Positions 12,321 through 23,149 are shown, counted from the stretch's first letter. The stretch is DNA of 64,000 nucleotides from Tretioscincus oriximinensis (GCA_022410635.1 JAJVDF010000231.1:736694-800693), one strand, 5' to 3'. Notes: generated by a model not told the origin, from the sequence alone. Program-made: numbers and translations.

Positions 12321-13064
12321 GGTAGTATAGAAATGTAAATAAACAAACAAATTCCATAACCTCGGGGCGGGTCTACCACTGCAAGAGCCTTCTCATGTGT
12401 CCACATCCCTTTGACATGTAAAGAAGGTAGGACTCATCAGAAGATCTTAGGGTGTGGGGAGGTACATATGTGGGGCATCTAGAATCGACCAATATTTCAA
12501 TCAGTTGAAAGAAAGTCAGAGAGGAAGGAAGCAGGAATTATTAGTTTCATAAGACTTGTACTTAAAGTTCACTTATTCCTGCCTATGCAAGGTTAGAAAA
12601 TAGCTAACTAAATCACTCAGCAAAGGGAGTGGAAAAAAAAATTCCATTCAAATACCAGCTTAACAAACAATCCACCAAAACTATATTCCAAGAGCAGCTT
12701 GTTCTGCTGGCCATAAGTCATGCTTCCAAGAGAAGGGAAGGAACTAAAAGCTACCGTAATTAAAATACAGTTATGCACTAACCTTTTTTTCAAGATCATA
12801 TCACAACGTATTTGAATTCATTTAACATGTCAAAATCACGCTGCAAAACTGTTAGCATCACCCTGTGCCAAAATAAAATTCTCATTGAGAAGGTTGCACA
12901 AGATCATATCCTCAAGAGTTTACCTCCCTAAGCACAAAAGCCTTCTGGCACGAGAAAGGATTACAACATACCTCTAGTCACTGCTTGGAATTAGAAAGAG
13001 GTACACTCTATCGCATACTTCACTATGAATACTTCAAACTGTTTTTGGTACAGTTACTGGGTTA
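12321..13064. other. Unassigned intron sequence
   Basis: It starts with a short rpt-C-like echo ('cctcggggcgggtctacc', 12360) and is otherwise without recognisable content. Confidence 0.35.
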
Positions 13065-13068
13065 AGAA

Positions 13069-13425
13069 TTTGTTTGTTTGTTTACATTTCTAGACCACCC
13101 TATACCTGAAGGTCTCCGAGCAGTTAACAATAAAAAGTCAATGTATTAAAACCAAATTAACATATTAAAACAACAGTATCTGAAGGTAGGGAAGGGAGAG
13201 CAGTTCTTGCAGCCAAAGGCCAGGCCAAAGAGTTGCAAACAAAGATGGTGATTGATGCACCTCAAGGGGGAAGCTGTTCCACAACCTGGGGGTTGCCAGG
13301 GAGAAGGCCCTATCCCAGGTTCCCACTGTCTTTTCCTACTGAGAGAAGTGATACAGTCAGGATGGCCTCCTCGGTGGATCTCAAGGCACTGGCAGGTTGG
13401 TATGTCAACCTAACTTAGATGAAAT
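13069..13425 (+). repeat. rpt-C, longest copy
   Basis: It runs from 'ttgtttgtttacatttctag' through 'gaaggtctccgagcagttaa', 'aacagtatctgaaggtaggg', 'ccacaacctgggggttgcca' and 'cagtcaggatggcctcctcg', to near 13425. This copy shows how far the family extends beyond the short 5' pieces seen elsewhere. Class unknown; a LINE 3' region is possible. Confidence 0.55.
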
Positions 13426-13439
13426 GATTTCCTCTGTCA

Positions 13440-13785
13440 TAAGAACATAAGAAGAGCCATACTGGATCAGGCCACAGCCCATCTAGTCCAGCGTTCTGTG
13501 TCACACAGAGGCCCACCAGATGCACCTGGGCAGTCTCAACAGAGGAAAGCAAAATATGTTCATGACTCCCTGCAAATGCCATTTCAGGAACACTACCTAT
13601 TGCTTCATCCCGGAGGCAGCATCCAGACATCCATCCTAGTACACATTTATATCTTGGTGTCCTGTCTAGTCCTGTCTTGAAACTATCCAAGCTGTTAGCT
13701 ACCACCACCTCTTCAGGAAGTAAATTCCACAGACGGATGACCCTCTGGGTGAAAAAAATTTTTTTTTTTGTCCAATGCTCCAGAG
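13440..13785 (-). mobile_element. CR1 LINE 3' fragment with end of ORF2
   Basis: The minus-strand translation contains 'RVIRLWNLLPEEVVVANSLDS', the hallmark C-terminal block of CR1 ORF2, followed by the standard 3' UTR ending at 'cataagaacataagaagagc' (13440). About 345 bases remain. Confidence 0.88.
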
Positions 13786-14150
13786 ACTGTCTGCAACCAA
13801 CAAAAGAACACCAGGGATCATTATGACCGGCAAACAAAGAAGCATGAAAAAACTGATAAAGACTGCAAGCCCACAGCCTTGAAGCTCATGGGCCATCTGA
13901 ACTATATGCACAGAAAAGGCCTTTCCCCTAGAGAGTGGGGAAAATGCAGTCCAGTGGTGGAGCTGCACGAGCTCGCGTTTCTCCAGAAGCTAATCGAAGG
14001 AGCCGTGATGCCAGCGTTCCTCATGATGGCAGCGTTTCTCCTGGCTTCCATGGTACCCGGGGGCCCAGGGAACCAGTGCTGGACATAGTATAAGAGAATC
14101 TTGTTCATTTTGATAGATTCTTCGTCCTCATTCAGCTATTCGAAAGAAAT
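13786..14150. other. Unassigned intron sequence
   Basis: The open frame 13768-14088 overlaps the CR1 end and resembles no protein; no other feature seen. Confidence 0.35.
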
Positions 14151-14154
14151 GCAA

Positions 14155-14300
14155 ACTTGTAATAAATGAGCACCATCATTAATCTGGTGGGAAAGATAGA
14201 ATAAGATTTAAGCCTTTGGGTGAAAATTAACCCTGTAAGCCGCTCTTGTAAGCTTAGGCTCTTGGGGGCTCTGGGGCAGATAAATNANGAGCGTCCCCTC
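14155..14300 (+). mobile_element. SINE-B 3' fragment
   Basis: 'ggtgggaaagatagaataag', 'ttaagcctttgggtgaaaat' and 'aaccctgtaagccgctcttg' are the SINE-B 3' body also present at 27780, 32140, 53860 and 58235. Confidence 0.65.
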
Positions 14301-14357
14301 CTGCCCTGGTTGCTTATCTCATTTTAAAACACTCTCAGGGGTGCGGCTGGGTCCATG

Positions 14358-14453
14358 ATGCTAATCACTGTGCTACACATCAACAAGCAGTTTGGACCAA
14401 CAGTAAGCGATCATGCAAACTGCTTGTTGGCATGGGGTGCAGTAATTAGCATT
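14358..14453. repeat. Foldback element, ~38-bp imperfect arms
   Basis: Bases 14358-14396 ('atgctaatcactgtgctac..', ending '..caagcagtttgg') pair with 14415-14453 read in reverse ('..gcaaactgcttgttgg', '..gtaattagcat') around a ~18-base loop. Its first arm is echoed at 16927-16965 ('gctaattaccatgctgtgca'), so it may belong to a dispersed foldback family. Confidence 0.6.
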
Positions 14454-14544
14454 ACAGACCTGGCAGCGCCACTGAAAGCATTTAAAAATAAGGTAATGAA
14501 CCATGGCGGGAGGGCCCAAATCAGGGGTGGGCCTTAATGGGCAA

Positions 14545-14872
14545 ACCTTAATAGGTAGCTATGCCCTTGTCACCACAATGTAAGAATGTAAGCCTTTGGG
14601 CAAAACAATAATGATAATCTTGCATACCACTTTGAGTCCATTTCTTCTTCTTCTTCTTCTTCTTCTTCTTCTTCTTCTTCTTCTTCTTCTTCTTCTTCTT
14701 CTTCTTCTTCTTCTTCTTCTTCTTCTTCTTCTTCTTNNNNNNNNNNNNNNNTTCTTCTTCTTCTTCTTCTTCTTCTTCTTCTTCTTCTTCTTCTTCTTCT
14801 TCTTCTTCTTCTTCTTCTTCTGCTCCTCCTCCTCCTCCTCCTACTCCTCCTCCTCCCCCTCCTCATCATAAT
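14545..14872 (+). repeat. SINE-B 3' end running into a long (TTC)n then (TCC)n tract with assembly gap
   Basis: A SINE-B-like end ('gtaagcctttgggcaaaac', 'ccactttgagtcc') is followed by pure (TTC)n from 14642 to 14820, interrupted by 15 N's at 14737-14751. A TCC-rich tract then runs to about 14868. The plus strand is almost entirely pyrimidine over ~225 bases. The N's suggest the true length is unresolved. Confidence 0.9.
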
Positions 14873-15918
14873 CCAAAATGCAAATAATTGTGAAATCACT
14901 TCTGGCCGTTTCTTCCAGAAAGGGAGCCCCAACGACAGAAATTGAGATCACAAATGATGTCTTTTCCAGCCCTACCCTGAAAGTGACACCATAACATTTT
15001 CGCACACAAGGAAAATACTCAGTTGCAGGGATTTTCTGGCTCCCATTACAAGGTTTCTCTGCCTGATAACTCCCAGCACTATAGACCCAAATAACTTGTT
15101 ATTCCAGGCTATAAATATGTGTGTGGACATGCCCAAACAATCCACTCTCCAATGTTATAATTAGCTCATCCTTCTTCTGAATCTGGACGTTCGTTGTCTT
15201 ATTATTTTTCACATTTGTCAACGAAAGTTAAATAAATCTCTAGCATGAAATAATATTCTCAAAATAACAAACCACTTGGGATTAAACCATGCGGGAATAG
15301 TCCTTGATGAAAACAGAAATGTTTTCATGGCTACAGGATACTTGAAAGTATTTCCAGGCCTTGATATGAAACATCCATAGTTAATTTTCATCTTTTTCTT
15401 TTTTGTTAACTGCAGGCTACAGCTGAGAGTGGCTGCCTTTTGTCAACCTTGCAATTATTCCTTTGTAAAGTAAAACATATGTATAAATATGAATTACTAC
15501 AAAGAGTTATTTAGGACCTGTGGGCAATTTATGAAGAAATAACATCTGTGGTGTACAAATGGTTGAAGACCTACAGTGTATCACATCCTGCTTCACTGCC
15601 CCTTAAACTCTTCAATAAGAACAACATATCTAGAATCTTTATTACAAAGGATGTCCTATAGGACTGCAGAACTTCAGCTGAATTATCTCATGATGGGAGA
15701 AAATGCCCAGGTGGCACATGGGGGTACCCTGTTTTTTACTAAGGCTGCCTGACTTAGGAAGTTATTCAGTGAGATGAACGGGATGTTCTGTAAGGAAGAT
15801 GTGCATAAATAACAATATTAATTCTCTCTTTTGTTTTAATCGAGATTTGTATTTATTATGGTCAAATGTTTTTATCTTTTGTAAATTTGATATGGTCAAT
15901 TAACTAATCATTAAACAA
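14873..15918. other. Unassigned intron sequence
   Basis: About 1 kb with no gene, RNA or repeat that I can name; possibly unique intron DNA. Confidence 0.35.
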
Positions 15919-15919
15919 G

Positions 15920-16020
15920 TCCAAAAAAGGGCTAATAGCACTTAGAGACCAGCAGGAGAGGTGGCATAAGCTTTTGCTGGACTTTCTACTGGACTACCAT
16001 GGCTATTTCTCTGAAATTAA
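15920..16020. repeat. Fam-S short copy
   Basis: 'gctaatagcacttagagacc', 'ggtggcataagcttttg', 'ctggactttctactggacta' and 'catggctatttctctgaaat' are Fam-S pieces, but joined directly with the central segment deleted compared with 40512-40640. Confidence 0.6.
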
Positions 16021-16480
16021 ATCACTAAACAACTCATTCTTTAGGACTTGTGAATCCAATTTATTTGGAAAAATAGAAAATGGACAAAATTATTAATGTT
16101 TAGTATTTATTAACCATCTCTTTTAAAATAACCAACACACTGTAAAGACAGCAAATTACTTCACTGAAATACTTTCAAAGCAAAACCAAAGCAATTAAAA
16201 ACTTAATATATTACTTAAACATACATATGGCCAACATAACTAATTTTGCTACAATTAAAATGAAAGGTTGATGTTAAATATCTGGGCACCATGCCTGTAA
16301 CATTTTATTTTGTATATGGATCAGATGAGCTGTCACCCAAGTCTATGGCAGCTATACTTGTATATCACACCAAGCAACCTTTTTACAGTTGTGATGTACA
16401 ACCAAAAATAAGATTCTGAGAAAGAATCTATGGTTTCCACCAATTCTGGAAGCCCCTTTTACTGCCCTGTATATTTCACA

Positions 16481-16648
16481 GCAACCGAGACACTATACCA
16501 GATATTGCTCATAGCACGCAAAAAAGCTTGTAGCACAAGATTATAATAAATCCTATAACACCATAAATGATGCAAGGAACAATGCGAGCACACAATAAAT
16601 GATACAACACAAAATTCAGGCTATCTGGTATAGTGTCTCTGCTGTTGC
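16481..16648. repeat. Foldback element, ~25-bp arms
   Basis: The left arm 16481-16505 ('gcaac' then 'gagacactataccagata') is inverted at 16622-16648 ('tatctggtatagtgtctctg', 'ttgc') with only a 3-base insertion. The 115-base centre is itself AT-rich with reversed 'ataaatgat' words. Confidence 0.7.
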
Positions 16649-16693
16649 CCCTGCAAGAAGGCAACAGAAAATCCTAGTAAATTATTAGGCTCT

Positions 16694-16852
16694 TACTCTG
16701 TCTGAGGTTTCTTCATGAGATCATTCCTCTTACAAAATATGTCGATGCAGGAAGTGTCTGACCACTTTTGGGGGGTTATTTTTCATATACTTCCTGCATT
16801 GAAGTATTTTTTGCAAAGGAAAAGACTTCATGAAGAAATGTCAGACAGAGTA
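16694..16852. repeat. Foldback element, ~68-bp arms
   Basis: The left arm ('tactctgtctgaggtttctt', '..gatgcaggaagtgtctg') from 16694 is matched in inverse by 16784-16852 ('catatacttcctgcattgaa', '..gaaatgtcagacagagta'). The loop is about 21 bases. It could be a MITE; no clear target duplication was identified. Confidence 0.7.
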
Positions 16853-17111
16853 TCCTTGCTGTGTGTTCTGTAATGCCAATGTAGGTTTTTTTGCTCCAAT
16901 AAACTAGAACTACAGGACTGTCATATGTGCTAATTACCATGCTGTGCATCATTTTGGCTAACTACTTGCGTCTTCATTTCAATGAATGGCATCAAACTGA
17001 TATCTCATCTGGCACAAAAGGTACAAAATGCTACAAGGGGCACCCTAACCTTCTATGCCTTCCTGTGCGGATGACAGGCATACCAAGTCACATGACCCAT
17101 GGGTTATAAGG

Positions 17112-17262
17112 ATATTTATTTTATTTATTTATTTATTTATTTACACCTATACCCTGCTCCATATCCAAAGATCTTCGGGTGGCAACAATAAAAACAGCAC
17201 AAAATTTACATTTTAAAACAGTAACAAACAGTATCTGAAGGTATAAGGAGGAAAAACAGCAT
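17112..17262 (+). repeat. rpt-C copy with (TTTA)n head
   Basis: (TTTA)n at 17116-17144 leads into 'caaagatcttcgggtggcaa', 'caataaaaacagcac' and 'acagtatctgaaggtat', the standard rpt-C order. Confidence 0.6.
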
Positions 17263-17284
17263 TTTTTCAACCAAAGGTTGAAGG

Positions 17285-17395
17285 CCAGCTAGCAAAGTAA
17301 TCTTGCAGCCCTTTGGAGACTAACAAGAAAAGGAAGGCAGCATGAGCTTTTGTGGACAACTCTACTTCTTCAGATGTTTACCTAATTAAACCTCT
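17285..17395. repeat. Fam-S fragment
   Basis: 'gcagccctttggagactaac', 'ggcagcatgagcttttgtgg' and 'tctacttcttcagatg' are Fam-S words in the orientation opposite to 40512-40640. Confidence 0.6.
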
Positions 17396-17531
17396 TGTTA
17401 CGAGTTTCTAGATCCAAACTAAAGCGATCCATCTGTCNATCGATCTACCAATCCAACTCTCTATCAAATTCTGCTTCTGAGTCCAACCACCTTTCTAACA
17501 TATACATGCTCTAGATTCCTGACTGAAACAT

Positions 17532-17705
17532 CGAGCAAAGAAGTCTCAAAGCACTGTAGAGACTAATAAGAAAAAGGTCGGCAGTCTACTTCAGATGCAC
17601 AGATGCTTCTCTGAGTATCCCAAGAAGTAGTCTTGCCTGGGAAAGCTCATGCTACCTTCCTTTTTCTTGTGTCTATCTAAGGTGCTATGAGATCCCTTGC
17701 TTGAT
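17532..17705. repeat. Fam-S foldback copy, decayed
   Basis: 'aaagcactgtagagactaat', '..tctacttcagatgc' is followed by an inverted counterpart, 'aagaagtagtcttgcctgg', 'gaaagctcatgctaccttcc', '..taaggtgctatgagatccc'. The copy is therefore an old head-to-head arrangement like the near-perfect one at 48112-48321. Confidence 0.6.
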
Positions 17706-19210
17706 ATCTTGGATCAGGATTAACAAGCTAAGATGAAAGAAGACACCAACATATCTTCTCAATATTTCCTCATTTTTTTATCATTTTTAATAAAAGCAAT
17801 AGCTAAATAAAGTTTCCTTGCTGGTGGATCAAACAGATTAGACTGTCAAATTGAGGCTATCATCAAGAATTCTCTTCCAACCTGTGGTGAAATGTACTTT
17901 CCATTAACTCAAGACTGAATCCTTCCCTTCAGAGCAGCAAAGAAGCATTAGTTGTACTCTTCAAATAATAATGCTTCAGGTATTTGAAGGGAGCTCCCAT
18001 GTTTCTGCGCCATTTTCTTTTCTCCTCTAAAGGTTAAACATTACAAGAATCAAGTTTTATTTTAATTTGCAAATATTTGCTCATTTTGAACAAGCGGTAC
18101 TGACAAGCAAATAGATGCTTCAGGCAACCACTGTGGTAAGGAAAGAGCAAGGTAAGTTCATCTGTGGGGATCAAACGTTGTACATTTCTTGTAATAATAT
18201 AGAANTTGCTGGCTGCCACTTTCTTACGAGTTGCTTTTCATCTGCCTGGAAAAGCCCACAGCATCAGTATTTCTAGACTGACATCTATCCATGTATTAGG
18301 CAGGCCTGGCCCTGCTCAGCATTCGGGGTTAAGCAAGGGACAGCCAAAATAAACTCTGCAAATAGGAGCACAGTTAGTTCTGTGACAAATCATTCTATGG
18401 TTGCGTTTGCACTATGTGAAAAAGCTGTGCGGCTTTGTGCTGGGTGCATGGGGTTCCTGTTAAATCCAAATGGGATTTCTCGTGTGCGAATCCTTTGAAC
18501 TTGTTAAAAGATCCTGCACAGCAGTGCCACAATGGTGACAGGAAATACCGTCTTACGTTCAGACCGTGTTTTGCTCTGACGATGCAAACATTCCAGTATT
18601 TATTACAAATGGCTTATAAAGTACTTATTCTCATCAACTAACCAGGCATCTTGNGACCAGATTCCAGAAATTCCATGAGGATGGAAAGAGGCAGAAGAAT
18701 GTGGCTGACAAACACATGCCTATCTTTTTTGAAACTTCCTACAACAGAAGAGAGCATTTTCAAATAGCAAAGATTCTCAAAACAATGGCATGAGCTCTCA
18801 TTGTGATCAAATTCAAATGAACAGAACGCCTTGGCTTAGCTAGCTACCACTATACAGGCAAATCTACCTGCCCNTATGTATGTTTTCTCTATGTTTACAT
18901 GCTTCTTGACATACTTTCATAAATGAAGTTTTATGAAGAGGGATTATGAAAATTATGAAGAGTGATAAGAAGGTACCAATTTTACTACTCTACAGGATGG
19001 ATATTCTGGAATGTGCTTTATTCCAGAATATCCAGAAATTGCTGAATATGTAAATATTTGTATTCATCCCATGTATTTTCCCATAATGGAAAACAAAACT
19101 GATTGCTGAATTCACAGTTCTAGCTTTCTACTCAGTTGCAAGAAGTTCAGACATGCATATAATTTATAATAAGTCGTTCAATTAAAGTTGGTATGAACGA
19201 TTCCACACTG
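17706..19210. other. Intron sequence with one strong hairpin
   Basis: No gene or clear dispersed repeat. A perfect 13-bp stem ('ggatattctggaa', 18999-19011, with 'ttccagaatatcc', 19021-19033) encloses a 9-base loop. With no conserved context it is not called an RNA gene. Confidence 0.45.
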
Positions 19211-19214
19211 GCTA

Positions 19215-19590
19215 GATTATTGGAACAGGGCTTTTTTCACTTACCTCCAAAGAATAGTGGCTAGAAACTATTCTAACCTACTGTCTGGAGGCAATATTTC
19301 CTGCTTTTTGTATTTCTTTTTTCTAACTCGAGGAGCAGGAAGTATGAAGGTTCTAGTCTAGCCTTTCTGTGTTCTATATGCCTAGCTTCCCCTTCTATCA
19401 ATTGTGATTGGTGAAAACATGCCATATCACATGTAGAACATAGAAAGGTGAGAATATAGCATTGACTATGCTTGGATGACTGGGGATTAGTGAAACAATC
19501 AGCAGTGTAGAAGTCTGTTCCTACTAATCATTTGAACTGTTCCACAATCAAAGTGAAAATTTGTCCCAGGAAATATATTTAACCCTTTCC
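19215..19590 (+). repeat. rpt-D copy
   Basis: The blocks 'caaagaatagtggctagaaa', 'attgtgattggtgaaaacat', 'gaatatagcattgac' and 'tctgttcctactaat' match 54280-54690 in order. A reverse copy of the middle lies at 47212-47345. Family of unknown class. Confidence 0.6.
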
Positions 19591-19765
19591 CTTCACATGC
19601 AGTCTAAGAGAGAAACTGACAAGGGCAGAAAGGGGGGTTGCTAGTATATTTTGAAGTCCTATATATCAGTCAGTATAGAACCTTTGCCCTAGCATAGACT
19701 TTGTTTACATTTTAAAAATCTCCATACTATGATGGATTGTTATTAACTAAGCAGGCACCATATGA

Positions 19766-20110
19766 CTCTAGACCAGGGGTCCTCAAACTAAGGCCTGGGG
19801 GCCGCATGCGGCCCACCAAGGACATTTATCCGGCCCGAAAAAGCACCGGCCACTTCCCTCCCTCCTTTCTTTCCTGAGCTCCCTCTCTCTTTCCCTTCTT
19901 TCCTCCCCACCTCCTCCTCTTCCTCCTCCCTTCCTGGCTCCAGCCTCTTCAGCTGTGTCTAGGAGAGCAACTGGGATTCAGGTAAGATATGTGCAGTGTT
20001 CATAGGAATTTATTCATAGGTTTTTTTATACTATAGTCCGGCCCTTCAACGGTCTGAGGGACAGTGAACTGGCCCCCTGTTTAAAAAGTTTGAGGATCCC
20101 TGCTCTAGAC
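19766..20110. mobile_element. hAT-type non-autonomous DNA transposon with 8-bp target duplication
   Basis: The element 19774-20102 (329 bp) begins CAGGGGTCCTCAAACT and ends with the inverse, AGTTTGAGGATCCCTG, the classic hAT/Charlie-like terminal inverted repeat. It is flanked by a perfect 8-bp duplication, CTCTAGAC, at 19766-19773 and 20103-20110, as hAT transposases create. The interior is G+C-rich ('gcatgcggcccacc', 'gtccggcccttcaacgg') with a pyrimidine-rich stretch near 19850-19930 and no ORF. It must have been mobilised in trans. Confidence 0.92.
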
Positions 20111-20599
20111 AGTGTCATATGGAGTGATACTTTATTAAACAAGGGCACCTTTGCAAAGTAATTAAAGGGCTACATATAACACAGTGTTCCAGAAACTGAG
20201 CAACAAAGATGAAAACAATTCAGGTTGTTCCGGACCACTAAATGAGAACAAAAAAAAAAAAACACCCCATGTAGTTAGAGAGCCCTTCAAAAGTTTCACG
20301 ATACAGTTGAATACTTTCGGCTNCCTATACACACCTTCTTCTTCTTCCCAGTTATACCTTCATAACCCTCTTCACAGGGAACGGACTGAAACCCCCACTG
20401 AATGTCTGCCTAACAGAAACATAGCTCTAGGTAGGCTAAAGATTGCACAATATAGAGAAGACTATGCTGCAGTACTTTCCAGGTAAGGGAGGTATCTTCC
20501 AGGTAAATAGGACCAGGGAATAGGAATCTGGTGCCCCTGCTTTGCTCAGCAACAGTGTATGGGGAGGGGTTTTATTGGCTCCTGGGGGAGTCTTATAAA

Positions 20600-21112
20600 G
20601 TCAGGCTGCCAAATCTGGGTCTCTTCAGCCTCCAAAGATGACACTGAAGAAATGATCTGATTGAAGAGTATAAAAGCATGTGTGGGGTGCATAAGGTGAG
20701 CAGAGAAAAATATTTTCTCTTATCACACAACACTAGGACCAGGGGTCATTCCTTGAACCTGATGGGTAGAAGAGTAAAGACAGTCAAGGTGAAGTATTTT
20801 TTCACCCAGGGTCATCAGCCTATGGAATTTACTTTCAGAAAAGGTGATGATAGCTAGTAGGCTGGACAACTTTAAGACAAGCTTAAACAAGTTCATGTAC
20901 ACCAAGAGTATAACTAGATACTAGNATGGATCTATTCAAACTGCACGATTCCTGACATACCATTTCTAGGGAGTGGAGAACAGGTACAGGTTTTGCCTTC
21001 TGCTTGAGACAGCCCTAATGTAATTGGTGCACCACTGTATGAGACNNAATTCTGGACTAGATGGGCTCTTTGCCCATTCTGCAAGGCTCCTCATATGATC
21101 TTATGAGTTTGA
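20600..21112 (+). mobile_element. CR1 LINE 3' fragment
   Basis: The order is ORF2 tail ('agtattttttcacccagggt', 'cagcctatggaatttacttt') and then a 3' UTR ending '..gcaaggctcctcatatgatcttatga'. It is diverged, with two N runs, and has about 500 bases of the 3' end. Confidence 0.85.
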
Positions 21113-21230
21113 GCATCTCCTTAATGCATCTGCTGTGCCCTCTCAGCACTGGCACTCAGAGGCATTTGTCTTCACACAAACACACACACCAGTTACTACA
21201 TTGGCCGAAGAATTCCTGCTCCTAGTCCAA
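21113..21230. other. Short unassigned spacer
   Basis: Includes a small (CA)n patch near 21176-21190. Confidence 0.35.
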
Positions 21231-21500
21231 AAGAGCCAGTTTGGTGTAGTAATTAGAGTGTTATCTGTCTTCTGATCTTATCTGGTAGTCTCCCAGTTCG
21301 ATTCCCCATTCCTCCATGAAAGCCAGCCGGGTGACCTTGGGCCAGTCACAGCTCTTTAGAACTTTCTCAACCACACCTACCTCACAGGATGTCTGTTATG
21401 AAGAAAGCAACAAAAGCTATGTGCACCTCTCCTTCATTGGCCGCTCTGAGACATTAGGATATAAGTAAAAATAAATAAATATATATATAAATAAACAATA
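21231..21500 (+). mobile_element. SINE-A copy, tRNA-derived
   Basis: The head 'gccagtttggtgtagtaatt' (A-box-like) is followed by a B-box-like 'cagttcgattccc' at about 21295. The body is 'gaccttgggccagtcacag', 'acctcacaggatgtctgtta' and 'ggatataagtaaaaataaat', with a TAAA/TA tail. The tRNA-like promoter and A/T tail define it as a pol III SINE. Confidence 0.85.
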
Positions 21501-21544
21501 ATATAAATATTATCTATTTATCTGTTCTATGCTTCTTTGTTCTT

Positions 21545-21910
21545 GCATAGTGGTTAGCATGTCAGTATTCTTATACCTGGAAATCTTCTGATTCAATTTG
21601 GCACTGCTCCACAAAAGACCCAGGCTAGTCGCAGTTCTTCAGAGCCCTCTCAGCCCCACCTACTTCACAAGGTGTTTGTTGGGAAGAGAAGAACTGAAGG
21701 TTATGCAAACTGCTTTGATTCCCTTCAGGTTGAGAAAAGATGGCTATAAAAACCAATTCCTACTCCTCCTACTCTTCTTCTTCTTCGTCTTCTTCGTCTT
21801 CTTCTTCGTCTTCTTCTTCTCCTTCTTCTTCTTCGTCTTCGTCGTCTTCTTCGTCGTCTTCTTCTTCGTCTTCGTCTTTTTCGTCTTCGTCTTCTTCTTC
21901 GTCTTCATTA

Positions 21911-21971
<61 letters not shown>

Positions 21972-21975
21972 TCCT
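21545..21975 (+). mobile_element. SINE-A relative with (CTT/CGT)n and (ATT)n tail
   Basis: 'agtggttagcatgtcag', 'cttctgattcaatttggcac' and 'ctacttcacaaggtgtttgt', then 'tttgattcccttcaggttga', form a SINE-A variant. Its 3' end passes into a CTT/CGTCTT array (21768-21905) and then (ATT)n (21906-21971). The 141-residue ORF over the array is an artefact of the repeat. Confidence 0.78.
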
Positions 21976-21977
21976 CT

Positions 21978-22070
21978 TCTTCTAATGAGACAATTAGCAG
22001 TGCAGAAATTTTGTTCCTGCTAATAGCTTAGACTATTCCCTAGTTAAAGTATAAATCTGACCTTTGTCAT
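21978..22070 (+). repeat. rpt-D 3' piece
   Basis: 'agacaattagcagtgcag', 'ttttgttcctgctaatagct' and 'gactattccctagttaaag' match 54620-54690. Confidence 0.55.
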
Positions 22071-22620
22071 TTATGAAACTGGACAAATCACCCCCAAAAA
22101 CTAAGCAGTTATTTGGTCGTATCAAGTGAACCATCAAAGAATGTGCTCAGAATGAAAACCAAAGGTCTTGAAAGGCCAGAGCTAAAATGGCTTCCATCTC
22201 TATGAAAGCTACTTGTGTGAAGAATGGATACATCGTTCAAAATCTGGGCTCAAAACCAAAGATCCTGAGGCTTAACAAACCATTGGGCAACGGTGCTGGC
22301 AGAACCAGGCATCTAAACATTATAAGAGAGGCCCATTGTGAAAGAGTTCTAGAAGTGGGACTGAACTTTTGTCCAGAACACAATACAATCTGGTGAGCTT
22401 CCAAACGGTCTGTAGGAGGACAGCATAAAAACTTCTTTCTCAGAACTACACAAAGAGGTTACATGTGGAGGTATAAGTTTAATAGCTGAAGCATAGCAGG
22501 AAAAGAGAAAGGCCATTCTAATGAATGGAGGCCAGAGATCAAGAGCAGAAGACAGCATCTAAAATAACATTTAATATCACTGGCAGGAATTGACTGAACA
22601 AGAAAAAAATCATTGGTCCC
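22071..22620. other. Unassigned intron sequence
   Basis: No gene seen; the short ORFs lack any recognisable domain. Confidence 0.35.
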
Positions 22621-22624
22621 CCAG

Positions 22625-22900
22625 CAGCTGAAGAAGTAGACATGCCTACCAAAGCTCATGCCACCTGTCACCTGTTAGTCTCCAAGTTGTTACAAACCCC
22701 CTTGCTGGACTTTATTTGGAAAAGTAATTAAAAGGAGAGGAAACCCCATATCTAGCAAGGGGATCTCGTAATGCCTCAGAGACNAACAAGAAAAAAGTAG
22801 GCCACATGAGCTTCTGTCCTTAAGGCGCATCTTTAGATTTTTTTCCCCTGGTTTAGTCTAGTTTTTCAGGGCTGAAGACAGATTAAATGTATTTCGCAGA
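22625..22900. repeat. Fam-S two-armed copy followed by half of FB-E
   Basis: 'gctgaagaagtagacatgcc', 'caaagctcatgccacctg' and 'ttgctggactttatttgg' form one Fam-S arm. 'gcaaggggatctcgtaatgc', then 'ggccacatgagcttctgtcc', form an inverted second arm. 'ttcagggctgaagacagatt' at 22866 is one end of FB-E. Confidence 0.55.
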
Positions 22901-23149
22901 ACAGCACCCTTGGTTGTATTTGCACAAAGCAGGTAGTTCTCACTTTCTGAGCTCCTGACTTATACAGATGTAAGTGCATCCAGACTATTGCCTTTTGTGG
23001 TGATGTTTCTAAATATCATGCTACAACAGACTTACCCTTTCNCCACATGCTCCAAGAAACTCCTTCTCTTCCTCATGAATTTACCGACAGTTTCTATGAA
23101 GCCTTGGGGTAATTCCTTCCTGGCAACTTGCTGATCTGTTTTTCTTCTG

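Noticed and set aside
13768..14088. 106-codon open frame
   Set aside because: It starts within a CR1 fragment and shows no family resemblance; length is within chance expectation.
14570..14932. Poly-Arg/poly-Glu and poly-Leu/poly-Phe open frames
   Set aside because: They are translations of the (TTC)n/(GAA)n microsatellite, interrupted by N's.
18999..19033. Perfect 13-bp hairpin as a microRNA precursor
   Set aside because: The stem is too short for a precursor, the loop is 9 bases and the flanks do not pair.
21598..22023. Phe/Val/Ser-rich open frames
   Set aside because: They arise from the CTT/CGT and ATT arrays at a SINE tail.
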